Notes under the pieces: model-generated
Seen by the model: the letters and a program-made list of their open reading frames with translations, nothing else
Told to the model about the DNA's origin: nothing
The model's database searches: none
Program-made: the position numbers and the translations under genes
Shown: in pieces, positions 8,906-17,624 of the stretch
How positions within the stretch are numbered: the stretch's first letter is position 1
Layout: the number at the start of each line of letters is the position of its first letter
DNA from: Marifrigoribacter sp965178585
GTDB lineage: Bacteria; Bacteroidota; Bacteroidia; Flavobacteriales; Flavobacteriaceae
Reading direction: 5' to 3'
DNA length: 64,000 nucleotides
NCBI GenBank assembly: GCA_965178585.1
Contig: OZ238267.1
Coordinates: 1,922,001-1,986,000 of the forward strand

Positions 8906-9823
8906 TTATTTTTTAATCGATGATTGAAGTGTTTTTAAGGTCGCATTTAACTCAAACCCTAATAACAATAAATTTGAATTGATCCAGATGTAAAGCATCA
9001 AAATTAATAATGCTCCTATTGATCCATAAAGTTCATTATAATTAGAAAAATTAGTTATATATACTCCAAACAAATAGGTTGTTAAAACAAACAACAAAGT
9101 GGTGACTAGTGATCCAATTGAGAAGAATCGTATGCTCTTTCCTCCTTTAATTCCAAAATAATAAAGTGTAGAAACAACAAAGTATATTAAAAAAACAAAA
9201 ATAATGTTACGTATGACCTCAATCCAAAACACGCCATTACTTAATATTTCATCGTTATTTAATTCCCATATAAATTTTTCACTATAAACAATAATCACTA
9301 TGGTAAATAAAAGCAATATGGCTAAAAACACGGAAACTAAAAGAGCAACAAAGTATTGCCTAAAAAAAGTTCTGTTTATAGTGACATGATAAGAATATTC
9401 AAAACCACTAAATATTGCACTAACTCCATTTGCCATTAAAAATATGGTAAGAAAAAACACAAAAGAAAGCAAACCACCCCTAGGATTATCAGTAATATCA
9501 AGTATTACCGGCATAAAAAAACTTGCTGTATCCTTTGGTAATACATCTTCTATAAAGTTAACTAAATCAAGAGTTTCTATAGGTAAATAAGGAATTAGAT
9601 TTAACAGAAAAAGTATAAATGGAAATATGGCCATAAAAAAACTAAAAGCAATAGATCCTGCTCTAGATGAAAATGTACCCTCTATAATTCCAAAAAAATA
9701 TGACTTAAGAAGATCGTATAAAGTCAACCCCTTAAAACCAGGTAATTTTATATTTCTCGGAATGGTTATTATCCAACGTAATACTGGAGTTTTTAAAATA
9801 TAGTTTTCAAGCTTATCACTCAT
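8906..9823 (-). CDS. YihY/BrkB family inner-membrane protein
   Basis: 305-residue protein with about six transmembrane helices, assigned to the YihY/BrkB family by SYFFGIIEGTFSSRAGSIAFSFF near residue 45-67 and the C-terminal region YGSIGALLILMLYIWINS (about 264-281). The family was once called ribonuclease BN in error; its actual role is unclear, with transport or envelope functions suggested. Its ATG overlaps the upstream nadC stop by 4 bases and it is followed closely by priA. Confidence 0.88.
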   Translation of the reverse strand: MSDKLENYILKTPVLRWIITIPRNIKLPGFKGLTLYDLLKSYFFGIIEGTFSSRAGSIAFSFFMAIFPFILFLLNLIPYLPIETLDLVNFIEDVLPKDTASFFMPVILDITDNPRGGLLSFVFFLTIFLMANGVSAIFSGFEYSYHVTINRTFFRQYFVALLVSVFLAILLLFTIVIIVYSEKFIWELNNDEILSNGVFWIEVIRNIIFVFLIYFVVSTLYYFGIKGGKSIRFFSIGSLVTTLLFVLTTYLFGVYITNFSNYNELYGSIGALLILMLYIWINSNLLLLGFELNATLKTLQSSIKK

Positions 9824-10677
9824 ATTGCTTTCAAGCTTAAATCCATATTATAAACTGAATGAGTAATAGCCCCACTAGAAATATAATCAACTCCACAATC
9901 TGCATATTTTCTAACGGTTTCCAAAGTAATACCTCCACTCGACTCCGTTAAACATTTATCTCCAATTAAGTCAACTGCTTTTTTAGTATCCTCATAATTA
10001 AAATTATCAATTAAGATTCTATAAACGCCAACAGATTGTAATATTTCTTTTATTTCTGCCAAATCTCTAGCTTCCACTATAATTTTTAGATCTAGGTGAT
10101 TCTCAAGAAGGTATTCTTTTGTCTGTTGAATAGCTTTTGTAATTCCACCACAAAAATCTATATGATTATCTTTTAACATAATCATATCATACAATGCAAA
10201 TCGATGATTTTCACCTCCTCCAATTTTCACTGCCCATTTTTCTAATGCTCTTACCCCTGGTGTAGTTTTACGAGTATCTAATATTTTAGTCTTTGTACCT
10301 TCTAATAAGTCTACAAATTTTTTAGTTTTTGTAGAAATGGCACTCATCCGTTGCATTGCATTTAGCACTAAACGTTCAGATTTTAATATGGATTGTGAAT
10401 TTCCTGATACAAAAAAGCAGATATCTCCATATTTAACCTCGCTCCCATCTTCAATTAATATTTCTAGTTTTAAACCTGGATCAACATATTCAAAAACACG
10501 TTTTGCAAATTCTATTCCAGAAATAATTCCTTCTTCCTTTACTAATAATTTTGCTTTTCCAATTGCATCATAAGGAATACATGCTAATGAACTATGGTCT
10601 CCTGCTCCTACATCTTCTCTAATTGCATTAACAATTATTAAATCTATTTCCTTATTAAATTTTGACTCAGAAATCAT
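9820..10677 (-). CDS. nadC: Nicotinate-nucleotide pyrophosphorylase (carboxylating)
   Basis: 285-residue quinolinate phosphoribosyltransferase, which converts quinolinate and PRPP into nicotinate mononucleotide in de novo NAD synthesis. Active-site signatures are DTRKTTPG (134-141), the NHR segment (157-159), MLKDNHI (167-173), and the phosphate-binding TESSGGI near residue 245. Length fits the family. It is the first gene of the nadC-yihY-priA operon and overlaps yihY by 4 bases. No nadA or nadB is in the window. Confidence 0.96.
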   Translation of the reverse strand: MISESKFNKEIDLIIVNAIREDVGAGDHSSLACIPYDAIGKAKLLVKEEGIISGIEFAKRVFEYVDPGLKLEILIEDGSEVKYGDICFFVSGNSQSILKSERLVLNAMQRMSAISTKTKKFVDLLEGTKTKILDTRKTTPGVRALEKWAVKIGGGENHRFALYDMIMLKDNHIDFCGGITKAIQQTKEYLLENHLDLKIIVEARDLAEIKEILQSVGVYRILIDNFNYEDTKKAVDLIGDKCLTESSGGITLETVRKYADCGVDYISSGAITHSVYNMDLSLKAI

Positions 10678-10768
10678 AATAGTTGGTTTTAAACAAAAAT
10701 AAGAAAAGTAGTTGAATGCTTAATGAATAAGGATAGAAAAGAAAATCTAAAAAATAAATTTGAATTTG

Positions 10769-10776
10769 TATTTTTG
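10769..10776 (+). promoter_or_regulatory. -7 promoter element for rlmH
   Basis: TATTTTTG is an exact match to TAnnTTTG and lies 18 bases before the preferred ATG of rlmH (10795). No clear -33 TTTG is present. Its position inside a possible longer reading frame is one reason to reject the longer rlmH start. Confidence 0.4.
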
Positions 10777-10794
10777 AATTTCAGAAAAAATGAT

Positions 10795-11268
10795 ATGAAG
10801 ATAAAATTACTTGCAATTGGAAAAACAGATTCAAAAAACCTTCAAGTTTTAATTGATGAATATAGCAAGCGTTTAGGGTTTTATATCAATTTTAGCTTTG
10901 AGATAATACCAGACATTAAAAATTCTAAAAACCTATCTCAAGATCAACAAAAAAAAGCTGAAGGTTTAGAGATTTTAAAAAAAATTAACAAACCAGATAC
11001 CTTAATAGTTTTGGATGAAAACGGCAAAACCTTTAGTTCAGTTCATTTTTCAGAATATCTTCAGAAAAAAATGAATAGTGGACTTAAAAACCTAGTTTTT
11101 GTTATTGGAGGACCTTATGGGTTTAGCGATGAGATATATCAGCGAGCAAATGGAAAAATATCACTATCATCAATGACATTTTCTCATCAAATGGTACGGT
11201 TATTCTTTATTGAACAATTATATCGAGGGTTTACAATTTTAAGAAATGAACCCTATCACCATAGATAA
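10795..11268 (+). CDS. rlmH: 23S rRNA (pseudouridine(1915)-N(3))-methyltransferase RlmH
   Basis: SPOUT-fold methyltransferase that methylates pseudouridine 1915 in helix 69 of 23S rRNA. From the ATG at 10795 it is 157 residues, close to the usual RlmH length, and starts MKIKLLAIGKTDSKNL as expected. The SAM-binding knot is visible in FVIGGPYGFSDEIY (about 102-115) and the C-terminal LFFIEQLYRGFTILRNEPYHH. An upstream in-frame ATG (10723) would add 24 lysine/asparagine-rich residues not seen in the family. It ends one base before the convergent ferritin gene. Confidence 0.96.
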   Translation: MKIKLLAIGKTDSKNLQVLIDEYSKRLGFYINFSFEIIPDIKNSKNLSQDQQKKAEGLEILKKINKPDTLIVLDENGKTFSSVHFSEYLQKKMNSGLKNLVFVIGGPYGFSDEIYQRANGKISLSSMTFSHQMVRLFFIEQLYRGFTILRNEPYHHR

Positions 11269-11269
11269 A

Positions 11270-11776
11270 CTATAAAGCTGGAGGTGTCCCGATCATTGCC
11301 TTTACATCCTTATCAAATAAATAAAACCCACTTTTATCGTCACCAATAAGGTTTATTTTATCCAAGATGTTTCTAGCTGTTGCTTCTTCTTCTATTTGTT
11401 CAGCCACGTACCATTGCAAGAAATTATGAGTTGCAAAATCTTTTTCTTCGAAAGTGATAGCTACTAAATCATTAATAGAATTTGAAACAAATATTTCATG
11501 CTCCAAAACCTCTTCAAACATTTGTTTAGGTGAAGTAAAGTTTGAGGATGGTTTAATTAATTCTGAAATATCTGCAACACCACCACGTTCTATTAAATAT
11601 TTTAATAATCGTAACATATGCTCACGTTCTTCATCTGCTTGTGCAAACATAAATTCTGCAACCCCTTCAAAACCTTTTGATTCTGCCCAGCAAGCCATTG
11701 ATAAATAAATTTGAGACGATTCAGCTTCAATTCTAATTTGTTTGTTTAAAGCTTTTTCAATATTTGGTGATAACAT
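11270..11776 (-). CDS. ftnA: Bacterial non-heme ferritin
   Basis: 168-residue iron-storage ferritin forming a 24-subunit cytoplasmic shell. The ferroxidase residues line up without gaps with E. coli FtnA: E17, E50, H53, E94 and Q127 are all present. The four-helix bundle signature QADEEREHMLRLLKYL (46-61) is clear. It is monocistronic, with a near-ideal Bacteroidota promoter just upstream (11800-11830). No Fur-like operator was recognised. Confidence 0.96.
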   Translation of the reverse strand: MLSPNIEKALNKQIRIEAESSQIYLSMACWAESKGFEGVAEFMFAQADEEREHMLRLLKYLIERGGVADISELIKPSSNFTSPKQMFEEVLEHEIFVSNSINDLVAITFEEKDFATHNFLQWYVAEQIEEEATARNILDKINLIGDDKSGFYLFDKDVKAMIGTPPAL

Positions 11777-11799
11777 AATTAAATTTCTTTAAGTACTAC

Positions 11800-11830
11800 A
11801 AAAATACGCTATTTTACAGTTGAATCAAAC
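11800..11830 (-). promoter_or_regulatory. Consensus promoter of the ferritin gene
   Basis: On the minus strand TTTG (11827-11830), a 19-base spacer and TATTTTTG (11800-11807) match the Bacteroidota sigma consensus TTTG-N19-TAnnTTTG exactly. The start codon lies 24 bases downstream of the -7 element, so the leader is very short. Confidence 0.8.
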
Positions 11831-11863
11831 AATTACATTCGATTAACCATAAGAATTTATTAA

Positions 11864-13450
11864 TTATCTCACTACTATTTTCGTGTTATAATTATAAGTA
11901 TTATCAGTAACATTCAGAATATAAATTCCTGATTTTAAATTATGATTTAATGAAATAATCTCTGTAGGATTTTGAAGCTGTTCCATTAAAACTTGTTGCC
12001 CTGAAGTATTGTAAATAGAAACAGTAACATTGAAATAATCATGAGATGGGTTTAACTTTAATCTAATATTTTCTGAAACAGGGTTTTCCATTAACATATA
12101 ATTTACTATTTCATAATCTGAAGTATTTAAAGGTTCTTGTCGTATTTCGGATAAAGCAAAAGCAGCATTCTGTTCTGTTAATTGAACATGATTTTCATTT
12201 TCATTAGGGATATAAGAATTTACAAAAGGAGAATCATTTTCGTCTGGAGACACATACCAATCTACTTCTGAAGCTATCGCTAATGCACTTAGGGTTGGAA
12301 TAAATGAATATTCCTCTTGCTCTAATGCATCTAAAAAGGCATCTATTATCGGGTCATTTAAATCTGCTAGTCCAGAAGTAATATCTCCTTTTCCTCCTGG
12401 CGCACTATCTAAACCATCTGTAAATGAAAAAGACTCTTCAAAAGCTTCAAATGAAGCTACAGGTATACCTGCAACATATGTAGTAAAATCTGTAATGTTT
12501 ATAGTTTGTCCTGCTGGTGGAGCAAAATGCAGTACTAAATCTGCAGTAATTCCAGTACCTAAATCCAAGGTAGTATTAATCATCTCCATTCCAGGTGTTC
12601 CAATAGTTGTACCATTTCCACTACCATTAATCATGCTCACATTTCGTACATTTTGAGGGAAACCTAAATTATCTAATTCGGCTTGAAAAGCATCTCTAAA
12701 ATCAGGAGCGCCTACTGGTAATAATAACGTTGGGTCTTGTTCAAAATCTGAACCAGCCAATAAATGTCCAGAATAATGGTCTATCAACATTTCTTTAGCT
12801 GCAGGGCTGTTTAATACATTATCAACAACTAATTCAGCTTGGGCATTCCCTTGATCTTTAGCAAAATAATTAATTAAATATTGAAAACTAACAGGAATAT
12901 TTGCTCCTAAATGAGGAGAATCAAATGATATATAAAGGCGAGTATCATGTTCTATACTATTCTGCTCCATATAAGACAATCCATAACGAGCAATTAATCC
13001 TCCCATACTTGGCCCAATAACAACCAACTCTTCACTTCCTACTTTTTCAGTATTTATAAAGTTTATTAATTCAACTAATACCATTGCATTACGCTGAATA
13101 TAATCTGCACCTCCGTCAATATCTTTCCCATTTGTATTGTATAATGGAGCATTAAGAGCTACAAAGTCAAAACCTTCATCTCTTAATATATCTGCTAGAT
13201 TATCTCCATCAAAATCCAAGCCTGCATATAACATTGAGATATCTCTCTCATCTCCAGGGTCAAAACCATCAATCATAATAATTGGTTTATCTAAAACTCC
13301 ATCAACATTATCCAAAAATATTTCATACTCACCTTCACCAAAATAGGCTTGAGTTTCATCATAACCTTGGTATCCTATTGTTGCAGTTATTGTTTGAGAA
13401 TAACCTTTAAAACATAAAAGTAGAATAAAAATAAAGTAGAAATTTTTCAT
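11864..13450 (-). CDS. Secreted alpha/beta hydrolase with T9SS C-terminal sorting domain
   Basis: 528-residue exported protein. Residues 1-18 are a signal peptide ending YSQ. An alpha/beta-hydrolase (lipase/PGAP1-like) domain follows, with the nucleophile elbow G146-P-S148-M-G and a downstream ISFDSPHLGANIP segment typical of triacylglycerol-lipase relatives. The last 75 residues or so (from about NPVSENIRLKLNPS) are a type A T9SS sorting domain ending in TKIVVR, so the mature enzyme should be delivered to the cell surface or medium by the type IX system. The substrate is not evident; esters or lipids are likely. It stands alone between ferritin and a serine hydrolase. Confidence 0.85.
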   Translation of the reverse strand: MKNFYFIFILLLCFKGYSQTITATIGYQGYDETQAYFGEGEYEIFLDNVDGVLDKPIIMIDGFDPGDERDISMLYAGLDFDGDNLADILRDEGFDFVALNAPLYNTNGKDIDGGADYIQRNAMVLVELINFINTEKVGSEELVVIGPSMGGLIARYGLSYMEQNSIEHDTRLYISFDSPHLGANIPVSFQYLINYFAKDQGNAQAELVVDNVLNSPAAKEMLIDHYSGHLLAGSDFEQDPTLLLPVGAPDFRDAFQAELDNLGFPQNVRNVSMINGSGNGTTIGTPGMEMINTTLDLGTGITADLVLHFAPPAGQTINITDFTTYVAGIPVASFEAFEESFSFTDGLDSAPGGKGDITSGLADLNDPIIDAFLDALEQEEYSFIPTLSALAIASEVDWYVSPDENDSPFVNSYIPNENENHVQLTEQNAAFALSEIRQEPLNTSDYEIVNYMLMENPVSENIRLKLNPSHDYFNVTVSIYNTSGQQVLMEQLQNPTEIISLNHNLKSGIYILNVTDNTYNYNTKIVVR

Positions 13451-13498
13451 AGGTTTAAATTTGAAGTCAATTTTTGTTTTACAAGATAATAAGTTTTT

Positions 13499-14845
13499 TT
13501 ATTCTATACTATCAACAATTCCGCTTAAAAATTGATTGATATCAAAATCTGGATGTTCATGTAATCCTGTTCTAACTACAACTAAATCTTTTGATGGTAT
13601 AATCCATACTCTTTGACCTTGGAAACCATTACAAGAATACATATCTGTTGGTACATTTGGATATTTTCTACCGGCATTTAACCAAAAATGACCTCCATAT
13701 ACTCCACTAGAACCATTAGTTGGTTTTTTAGTGAATTCAATCCATGAAGGATTTAACAGTTGCTCCCCATTCCAATTACCATTATGCAAATACAACAATC
13801 CAAATTTTGCCCAATCCCTAGTAGTAGCCCAAGCATAGGAGCTTCCTACATAATTACCAACAAAATCGGTTTCTATTATCATAGAATGCATTCCTATTTT
13901 ATCTATTAATTCGGAATACCAATAATCCAAATATTCTTGATGAGAATTAAATTGATTTCTAATATAACCGCTCAATAAATTACTAGTCCCACTAGAATAA
14001 ATCCAAGAATTATTGGGTTCTCCAATTAATGGCTTTTTTAATTGTGACTGTGTCATATCAGAATTAATAAAAAGCATTTTAGTCACATCACATATTTTAG
14101 TATAATCCTCTTCCCATTCTAATCCACTATTCATATTTAATAGGTTAGAAAGCGTAATGAATTTACGAGAATCATTCTCCCATTCTTCAAATAAATTGGT
14201 AGTTTTTAAATCTACCAACCCATCTTTCTCCATAACTCCCAATACAGCGCTGGTAATACTTTTTGTCATGGACCATCCCAACAACATTGATTCCTTATTG
14301 AACCCTTCTTTGTATTGCTCTTCAATAATATGATCTTTATAAATCACTAATACTGAACGCGTTTTTTTAACATGATCTTCATCATCAACGAAGGCATTAT
14401 TTACAGTACTTTTTAATTTATCGTAATTAATATTTTGAAAAACAGTGTCCTTTTTAGGTAGGTCTCCAAAAGGATAAGGAAGGCTAGTTTGTTTTATTTG
14501 CCGTTTAGGTTTTTCTAAGGAAGCATTTTCTAAATTCTCTCCTACTGGAATTAATACAACACCTACCCCATCTCTAAAAAAGGCATCCCTTTTTTTTAAT
14601 CCTAAAGCATTGGACTGTGTAGTTTTCTTTTCTACGAAGAGCTCACTATTAGCCATTCCTAAAGTAGGCTCTAAATTATCTTCATCTTCAGTTACCTCAA
14701 TGCCTCTTCCTCCAATAAAATAATGTGAAGTGATGCTTTTTGAAGCAAAACCACTTATCATATCTAATTTGGGATAAGTAGTAAAAGCAAAATATATGGC
14801 GCACCCAATAATTAATAGAAGTGAGTATTTAATAATCTTTTTCAT
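13499..14845 (-). CDS. Serine hydrolase, beta-lactamase/penicillin-binding-protein C family
   Basis: 448-residue protein anchored or exported by an N-terminal hydrophobic helix (about 5-22). The class C beta-lactamase-like domain has the catalytic S192-M-T-K195 tetrad and the Y283-S-S motif, and a GGHFWLNAGRK region in place of the KTG-like motif. Relatives include esterases, D-aminopeptidases and 6-aminohexanoate-oligomer hydrolases, so true beta-lactamase activity is not implied. It lies 25 bases downstream of the formate dehydrogenase catalytic subunit and may be transcribed with it. Confidence 0.85.
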   Translation of the reverse strand: MKKIIKYSLLLIIGCAIYFAFTTYPKLDMISGFASKSITSHYFIGGRGIEVTEDEDNLEPTLGMANSELFVEKKTTQSNALGLKKRDAFFRDGVGVVLIPVGENLENASLEKPKRQIKQTSLPYPFGDLPKKDTVFQNINYDKLKSTVNNAFVDDEDHVKKTRSVLVIYKDHIIEEQYKEGFNKESMLLGWSMTKSITSAVLGVMEKDGLVDLKTTNLFEEWENDSRKFITLSNLLNMNSGLEWEEDYTKICDVTKMLFINSDMTQSQLKKPLIGEPNNSWIYSSGTSNLLSGYIRNQFNSHQEYLDYWYSELIDKIGMHSMIIETDFVGNYVGSSYAWATTRDWAKFGLLYLHNGNWNGEQLLNPSWIEFTKKPTNGSSGVYGGHFWLNAGRKYPNVPTDMYSCNGFQGQRVWIIPSKDLVVVRTGLHEHPDFDINQFLSGIVDSIE

Positions 14846-14870
14846 TTAATAATTCTAAGGTTTTGTACTT

Positions 14871-17600
14871 CTATTTAACCAACTCTTTTTTATAATTTCC
14901 TTTACTTTTTCTAATCTTAACAGCAACCACTTTGTATTCTGGACATTTAGCTTCAGAATCATGAATATCACCGGTAATATTATTAATCATTATATCTGGA
15001 AAATGAAAAGTTGTACTTAAAACACCTTGCTTAACCTCATCGGTTATTCTTGCCTTTACATCAACTTTTCCTCTAGGAGATTCAACACAAATAAAATCAC
15101 CATCCGAAATTAGATGATCCGAAGCATCTTGAGGGTTAATCATTAAATAATCATCTTTTAAAATCTTTTCATTTGCAGTTCTACGAGTCATAGCACCACA
15201 ATTATAGTGTTCAAGTTCTCGATTAGTAGTTAATATAAACGGATAATCTTTTGCGTGAGAAACTAATTCTTGTGTTTCTTCCCAAGGATGAAATTCAAAA
15301 TATCCTTTTCCTCTTTTAAAATCTGTTGTATGCAGTATTTGGGTATCTGTACCATCTGGTGCAACTGGCCATTGCATACCATTAATGCCTAATTTCTCCC
15401 AAGAAATACCTGCAAAGAAAGGAACTATTTGAGAAATTTCTTCTAACATTCCGTCTGGAGTATAATCTGGTTGATCATAACCCATTTTATTCATAATATC
15501 AACTATTATTTGCCCATCTGCCTTAGCACCTTCCTGTGTTTTCACAACTTGACGAACTGCTTGAACTCTACGCTCACCATTGGTAAATGTTCCACTTTTC
15601 TCTAAAAATGAAGCCCCTGGAAGAATAACGTCTGCATATTTAGCCGTTTCTGTCATAAATAGTTCTTGAACTATTACTAAATCGGTAGATTCAAGTGCTT
15701 TTATAACTTTTTTAGTATTTGGATCCGTTTGAACAATATCTTCTCCAATTACCCAAAGCGCTTTTAATTTACCATCTAAAGCTGCATCAAACATTTCTGG
15801 AATTTTATACCCTATTTCACTTGGTACATCTACTCCATAAAATTTATTGTATTCTTGAATTACAGAATCTTTTGTAATATCTAAGTAACCAGCTCCTTGA
15901 TGTGGCTGAACTCCCATATCTGCTGATCCCTGAACGTTATTTTGTCCCCTTAATGGATTAACTCCTACACCTCTTCTACCAATATTTCCAGTAATTAAAG
16001 CTAAATCAGCTATTTGAACCACCGTAAAAGTTCCCTGAGAATGTTCAGTAACTCCCAAACCGTGGAATGACATTGCATTAGGTGCAGATGCATATGCTAT
16101 CGCTGCTTCTCGTACTAATTTTCTATCAACTCCAGATATTTTCTCTAAATCATCAATATTGATATTTAGAATTTCCTTTTCAAAATCTTCATAACCCTCT
16201 GTCCTATTTTTTATAAAATCAGAATCGGTTAACCCTTCAGTTATGATATAATAAAACATCATATTTAAAACAGCTACATTAGTTCCTGGACGTAATGCCA
16301 AGTGGAAATCTGCGTATTTTGCCATTTCAGTACGACGAGGATCAATTACAATGGTCACATGATCTTGTTTCATTGCAAATTGTTTCAACCTTGCTCCTGT
16401 AACTGGGTGCGCATCTGTTGGATTAGCTCCAATAACTAAAATACAATTTGTATCCTTTAAGTCATCTATAGAATTAGTTGCAGCTCCGGTTCCAAATGTT
16501 GTTTGCATTCCTAATGCAGTAGGTGAATGACAAACACGTGCGCAACCATCAATATTATTTGTTCCAATGACAGCTCTAATAAATTTTTGCATTAAATAAT
16601 TTTCTTCATTGGTACATCGTGCTGAAGATATACCAGCGATAGAGTCTGGACCAAATTCTGTTTTATAAGAAGTTAATTTATTAGCTATATAGCCGTATGC
16701 TTCATCCCAACTAACTTTTTCAAATTCACCATTTCTTTTAATCATAGGTGAATCTAATCGGTCTTGATGATTATAAAATTTAAAAGCATATCGACCTTTT
16801 AAACACGTATGCCCTTCATTTACTTCAGCATCGTAAGGTGCTGTAATACTTAAAATCTCACCATTATTTGTAGCAACTTCTAAATTACAACCCACACCAC
16901 AATAAGTACAAATTGTTCTAGTTGTTTCGGTTGCTGTGACTGCTTTTGATTGAAATACATCTGATATTGCTGAAGTCGGACAAGCTTGAGAACAAGCTCC
17001 ACAACTTACACAATCAGAATCCATAAAAGATTGATCAAAGCCTTTTACAATATGTGAATCAAAGCCTCTTCCTGCCATACTCAATACAAACTGCCCCTGA
17101 ACCTCATCACAAGCTCTAATACATCTGAAACAGTTAATACATTTTGATAAATCTGAAGTCATATAAGGATGAGACAAATCTTTTGGAGTATCAATATGAT
17201 TTGCTCCCTCAGGGTATCTTACATCACGTAAACCCACGGTTGCTGCTACATCTTGAAGTTCACAATTACCACTCACTTCGCAAGTTAAACACAAGAGTGG
17301 ATGATCGGTAATTACTAATTCTACAATGTTTCTTCTAAGTTTTTGAATATTAGGAGAGTTGGGCATTATATACATCCCTTCAGAAATGGGTGAATGACAA
17401 GAAGCCATTGCTTTTGTCTTTCCTCCTTCTTGTAAAGCCACATCCACACTACAAACTCTACATGACCCAAAGGGGTCTAAGTTGGGAGCATCACATAAAG
17501 TAGGTACCGGTTTTTCTCCCATATGCCGTTTCATAAACGCTAATATGGTTTCACCATTATTAATTTCGTAAGGTTTATTATCTATATATGCTACTTTCAT
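14871..17600 (-). CDS. fdhF: Formate dehydrogenase, catalytic (molybdopterin) subunit
   Basis: 909-residue NAD-linked formate dehydrogenase alpha subunit. The NuoG-like N-terminus carries a [2Fe-2S] cluster (C36, C47, C50, C68), a His-Cys [4Fe-4S] cluster (H100, C104, C107, C113) and two ferredoxin-type clusters (C154/157/160/164 and C197/200/203/207). The bis-MGD domain begins with its own cluster (C231, C234, C238, C266) and contains the active-site ARVC357-H358-SP, where cysteine replaces the selenocysteine of E. coli FdhH. It is the third gene of fdhD-diaphorase-fdhF, 24 bases after the diaphorase, and should oxidise formate to CO2 and pass electrons to that subunit. Molybdenum versus tungsten use cannot be told. 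Confidence 0.93.
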   Translation of the reverse strand: MKVAYIDNKPYEINNGETILAFMKRHMGEKPVPTLCDAPNLDPFGSCRVCSVDVALQEGGKTKAMASCHSPISEGMYIMPNSPNIQKLRRNIVELVITDHPLLCLTCEVSGNCELQDVAATVGLRDVRYPEGANHIDTPKDLSHPYMTSDLSKCINCFRCIRACDEVQGQFVLSMAGRGFDSHIVKGFDQSFMDSDCVSCGACSQACPTSAISDVFQSKAVTATETTRTICTYCGVGCNLEVATNNGEILSITAPYDAEVNEGHTCLKGRYAFKFYNHQDRLDSPMIKRNGEFEKVSWDEAYGYIANKLTSYKTEFGPDSIAGISSARCTNEENYLMQKFIRAVIGTNNIDGCARVCHSPTALGMQTTFGTGAATNSIDDLKDTNCILVIGANPTDAHPVTGARLKQFAMKQDHVTIVIDPRRTEMAKYADFHLALRPGTNVAVLNMMFYYIITEGLTDSDFIKNRTEGYEDFEKEILNINIDDLEKISGVDRKLVREAAIAYASAPNAMSFHGLGVTEHSQGTFTVVQIADLALITGNIGRRGVGVNPLRGQNNVQGSADMGVQPHQGAGYLDITKDSVIQEYNKFYGVDVPSEIGYKIPEMFDAALDGKLKALWVIGEDIVQTDPNTKKVIKALESTDLVIVQELFMTETAKYADVILPGASFLEKSGTFTNGERRVQAVRQVVKTQEGAKADGQIIVDIMNKMGYDQPDYTPDGMLEEISQIVPFFAGISWEKLGINGMQWPVAPDGTDTQILHTTDFKRGKGYFEFHPWEETQELVSHAKDYPFILTTNRELEHYNCGAMTRRTANEKILKDDYLMINPQDASDHLISDGDFICVESPRGKVDVKARITDEVKQGVLSTTFHFPDIMINNITGDIHDSEAKCPEYKVVAVKIRKSKGNYKKELVK

Positions 17601-17624
17601 AGGTTACTTTTTGATCAATATTTA

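Noticed and set aside
10723..10794. Longer N-terminus for RlmH
   Set aside because: The 24 extra residues are lysine/asparagine-rich, absent from the family, and a -7 promoter element falls inside them.
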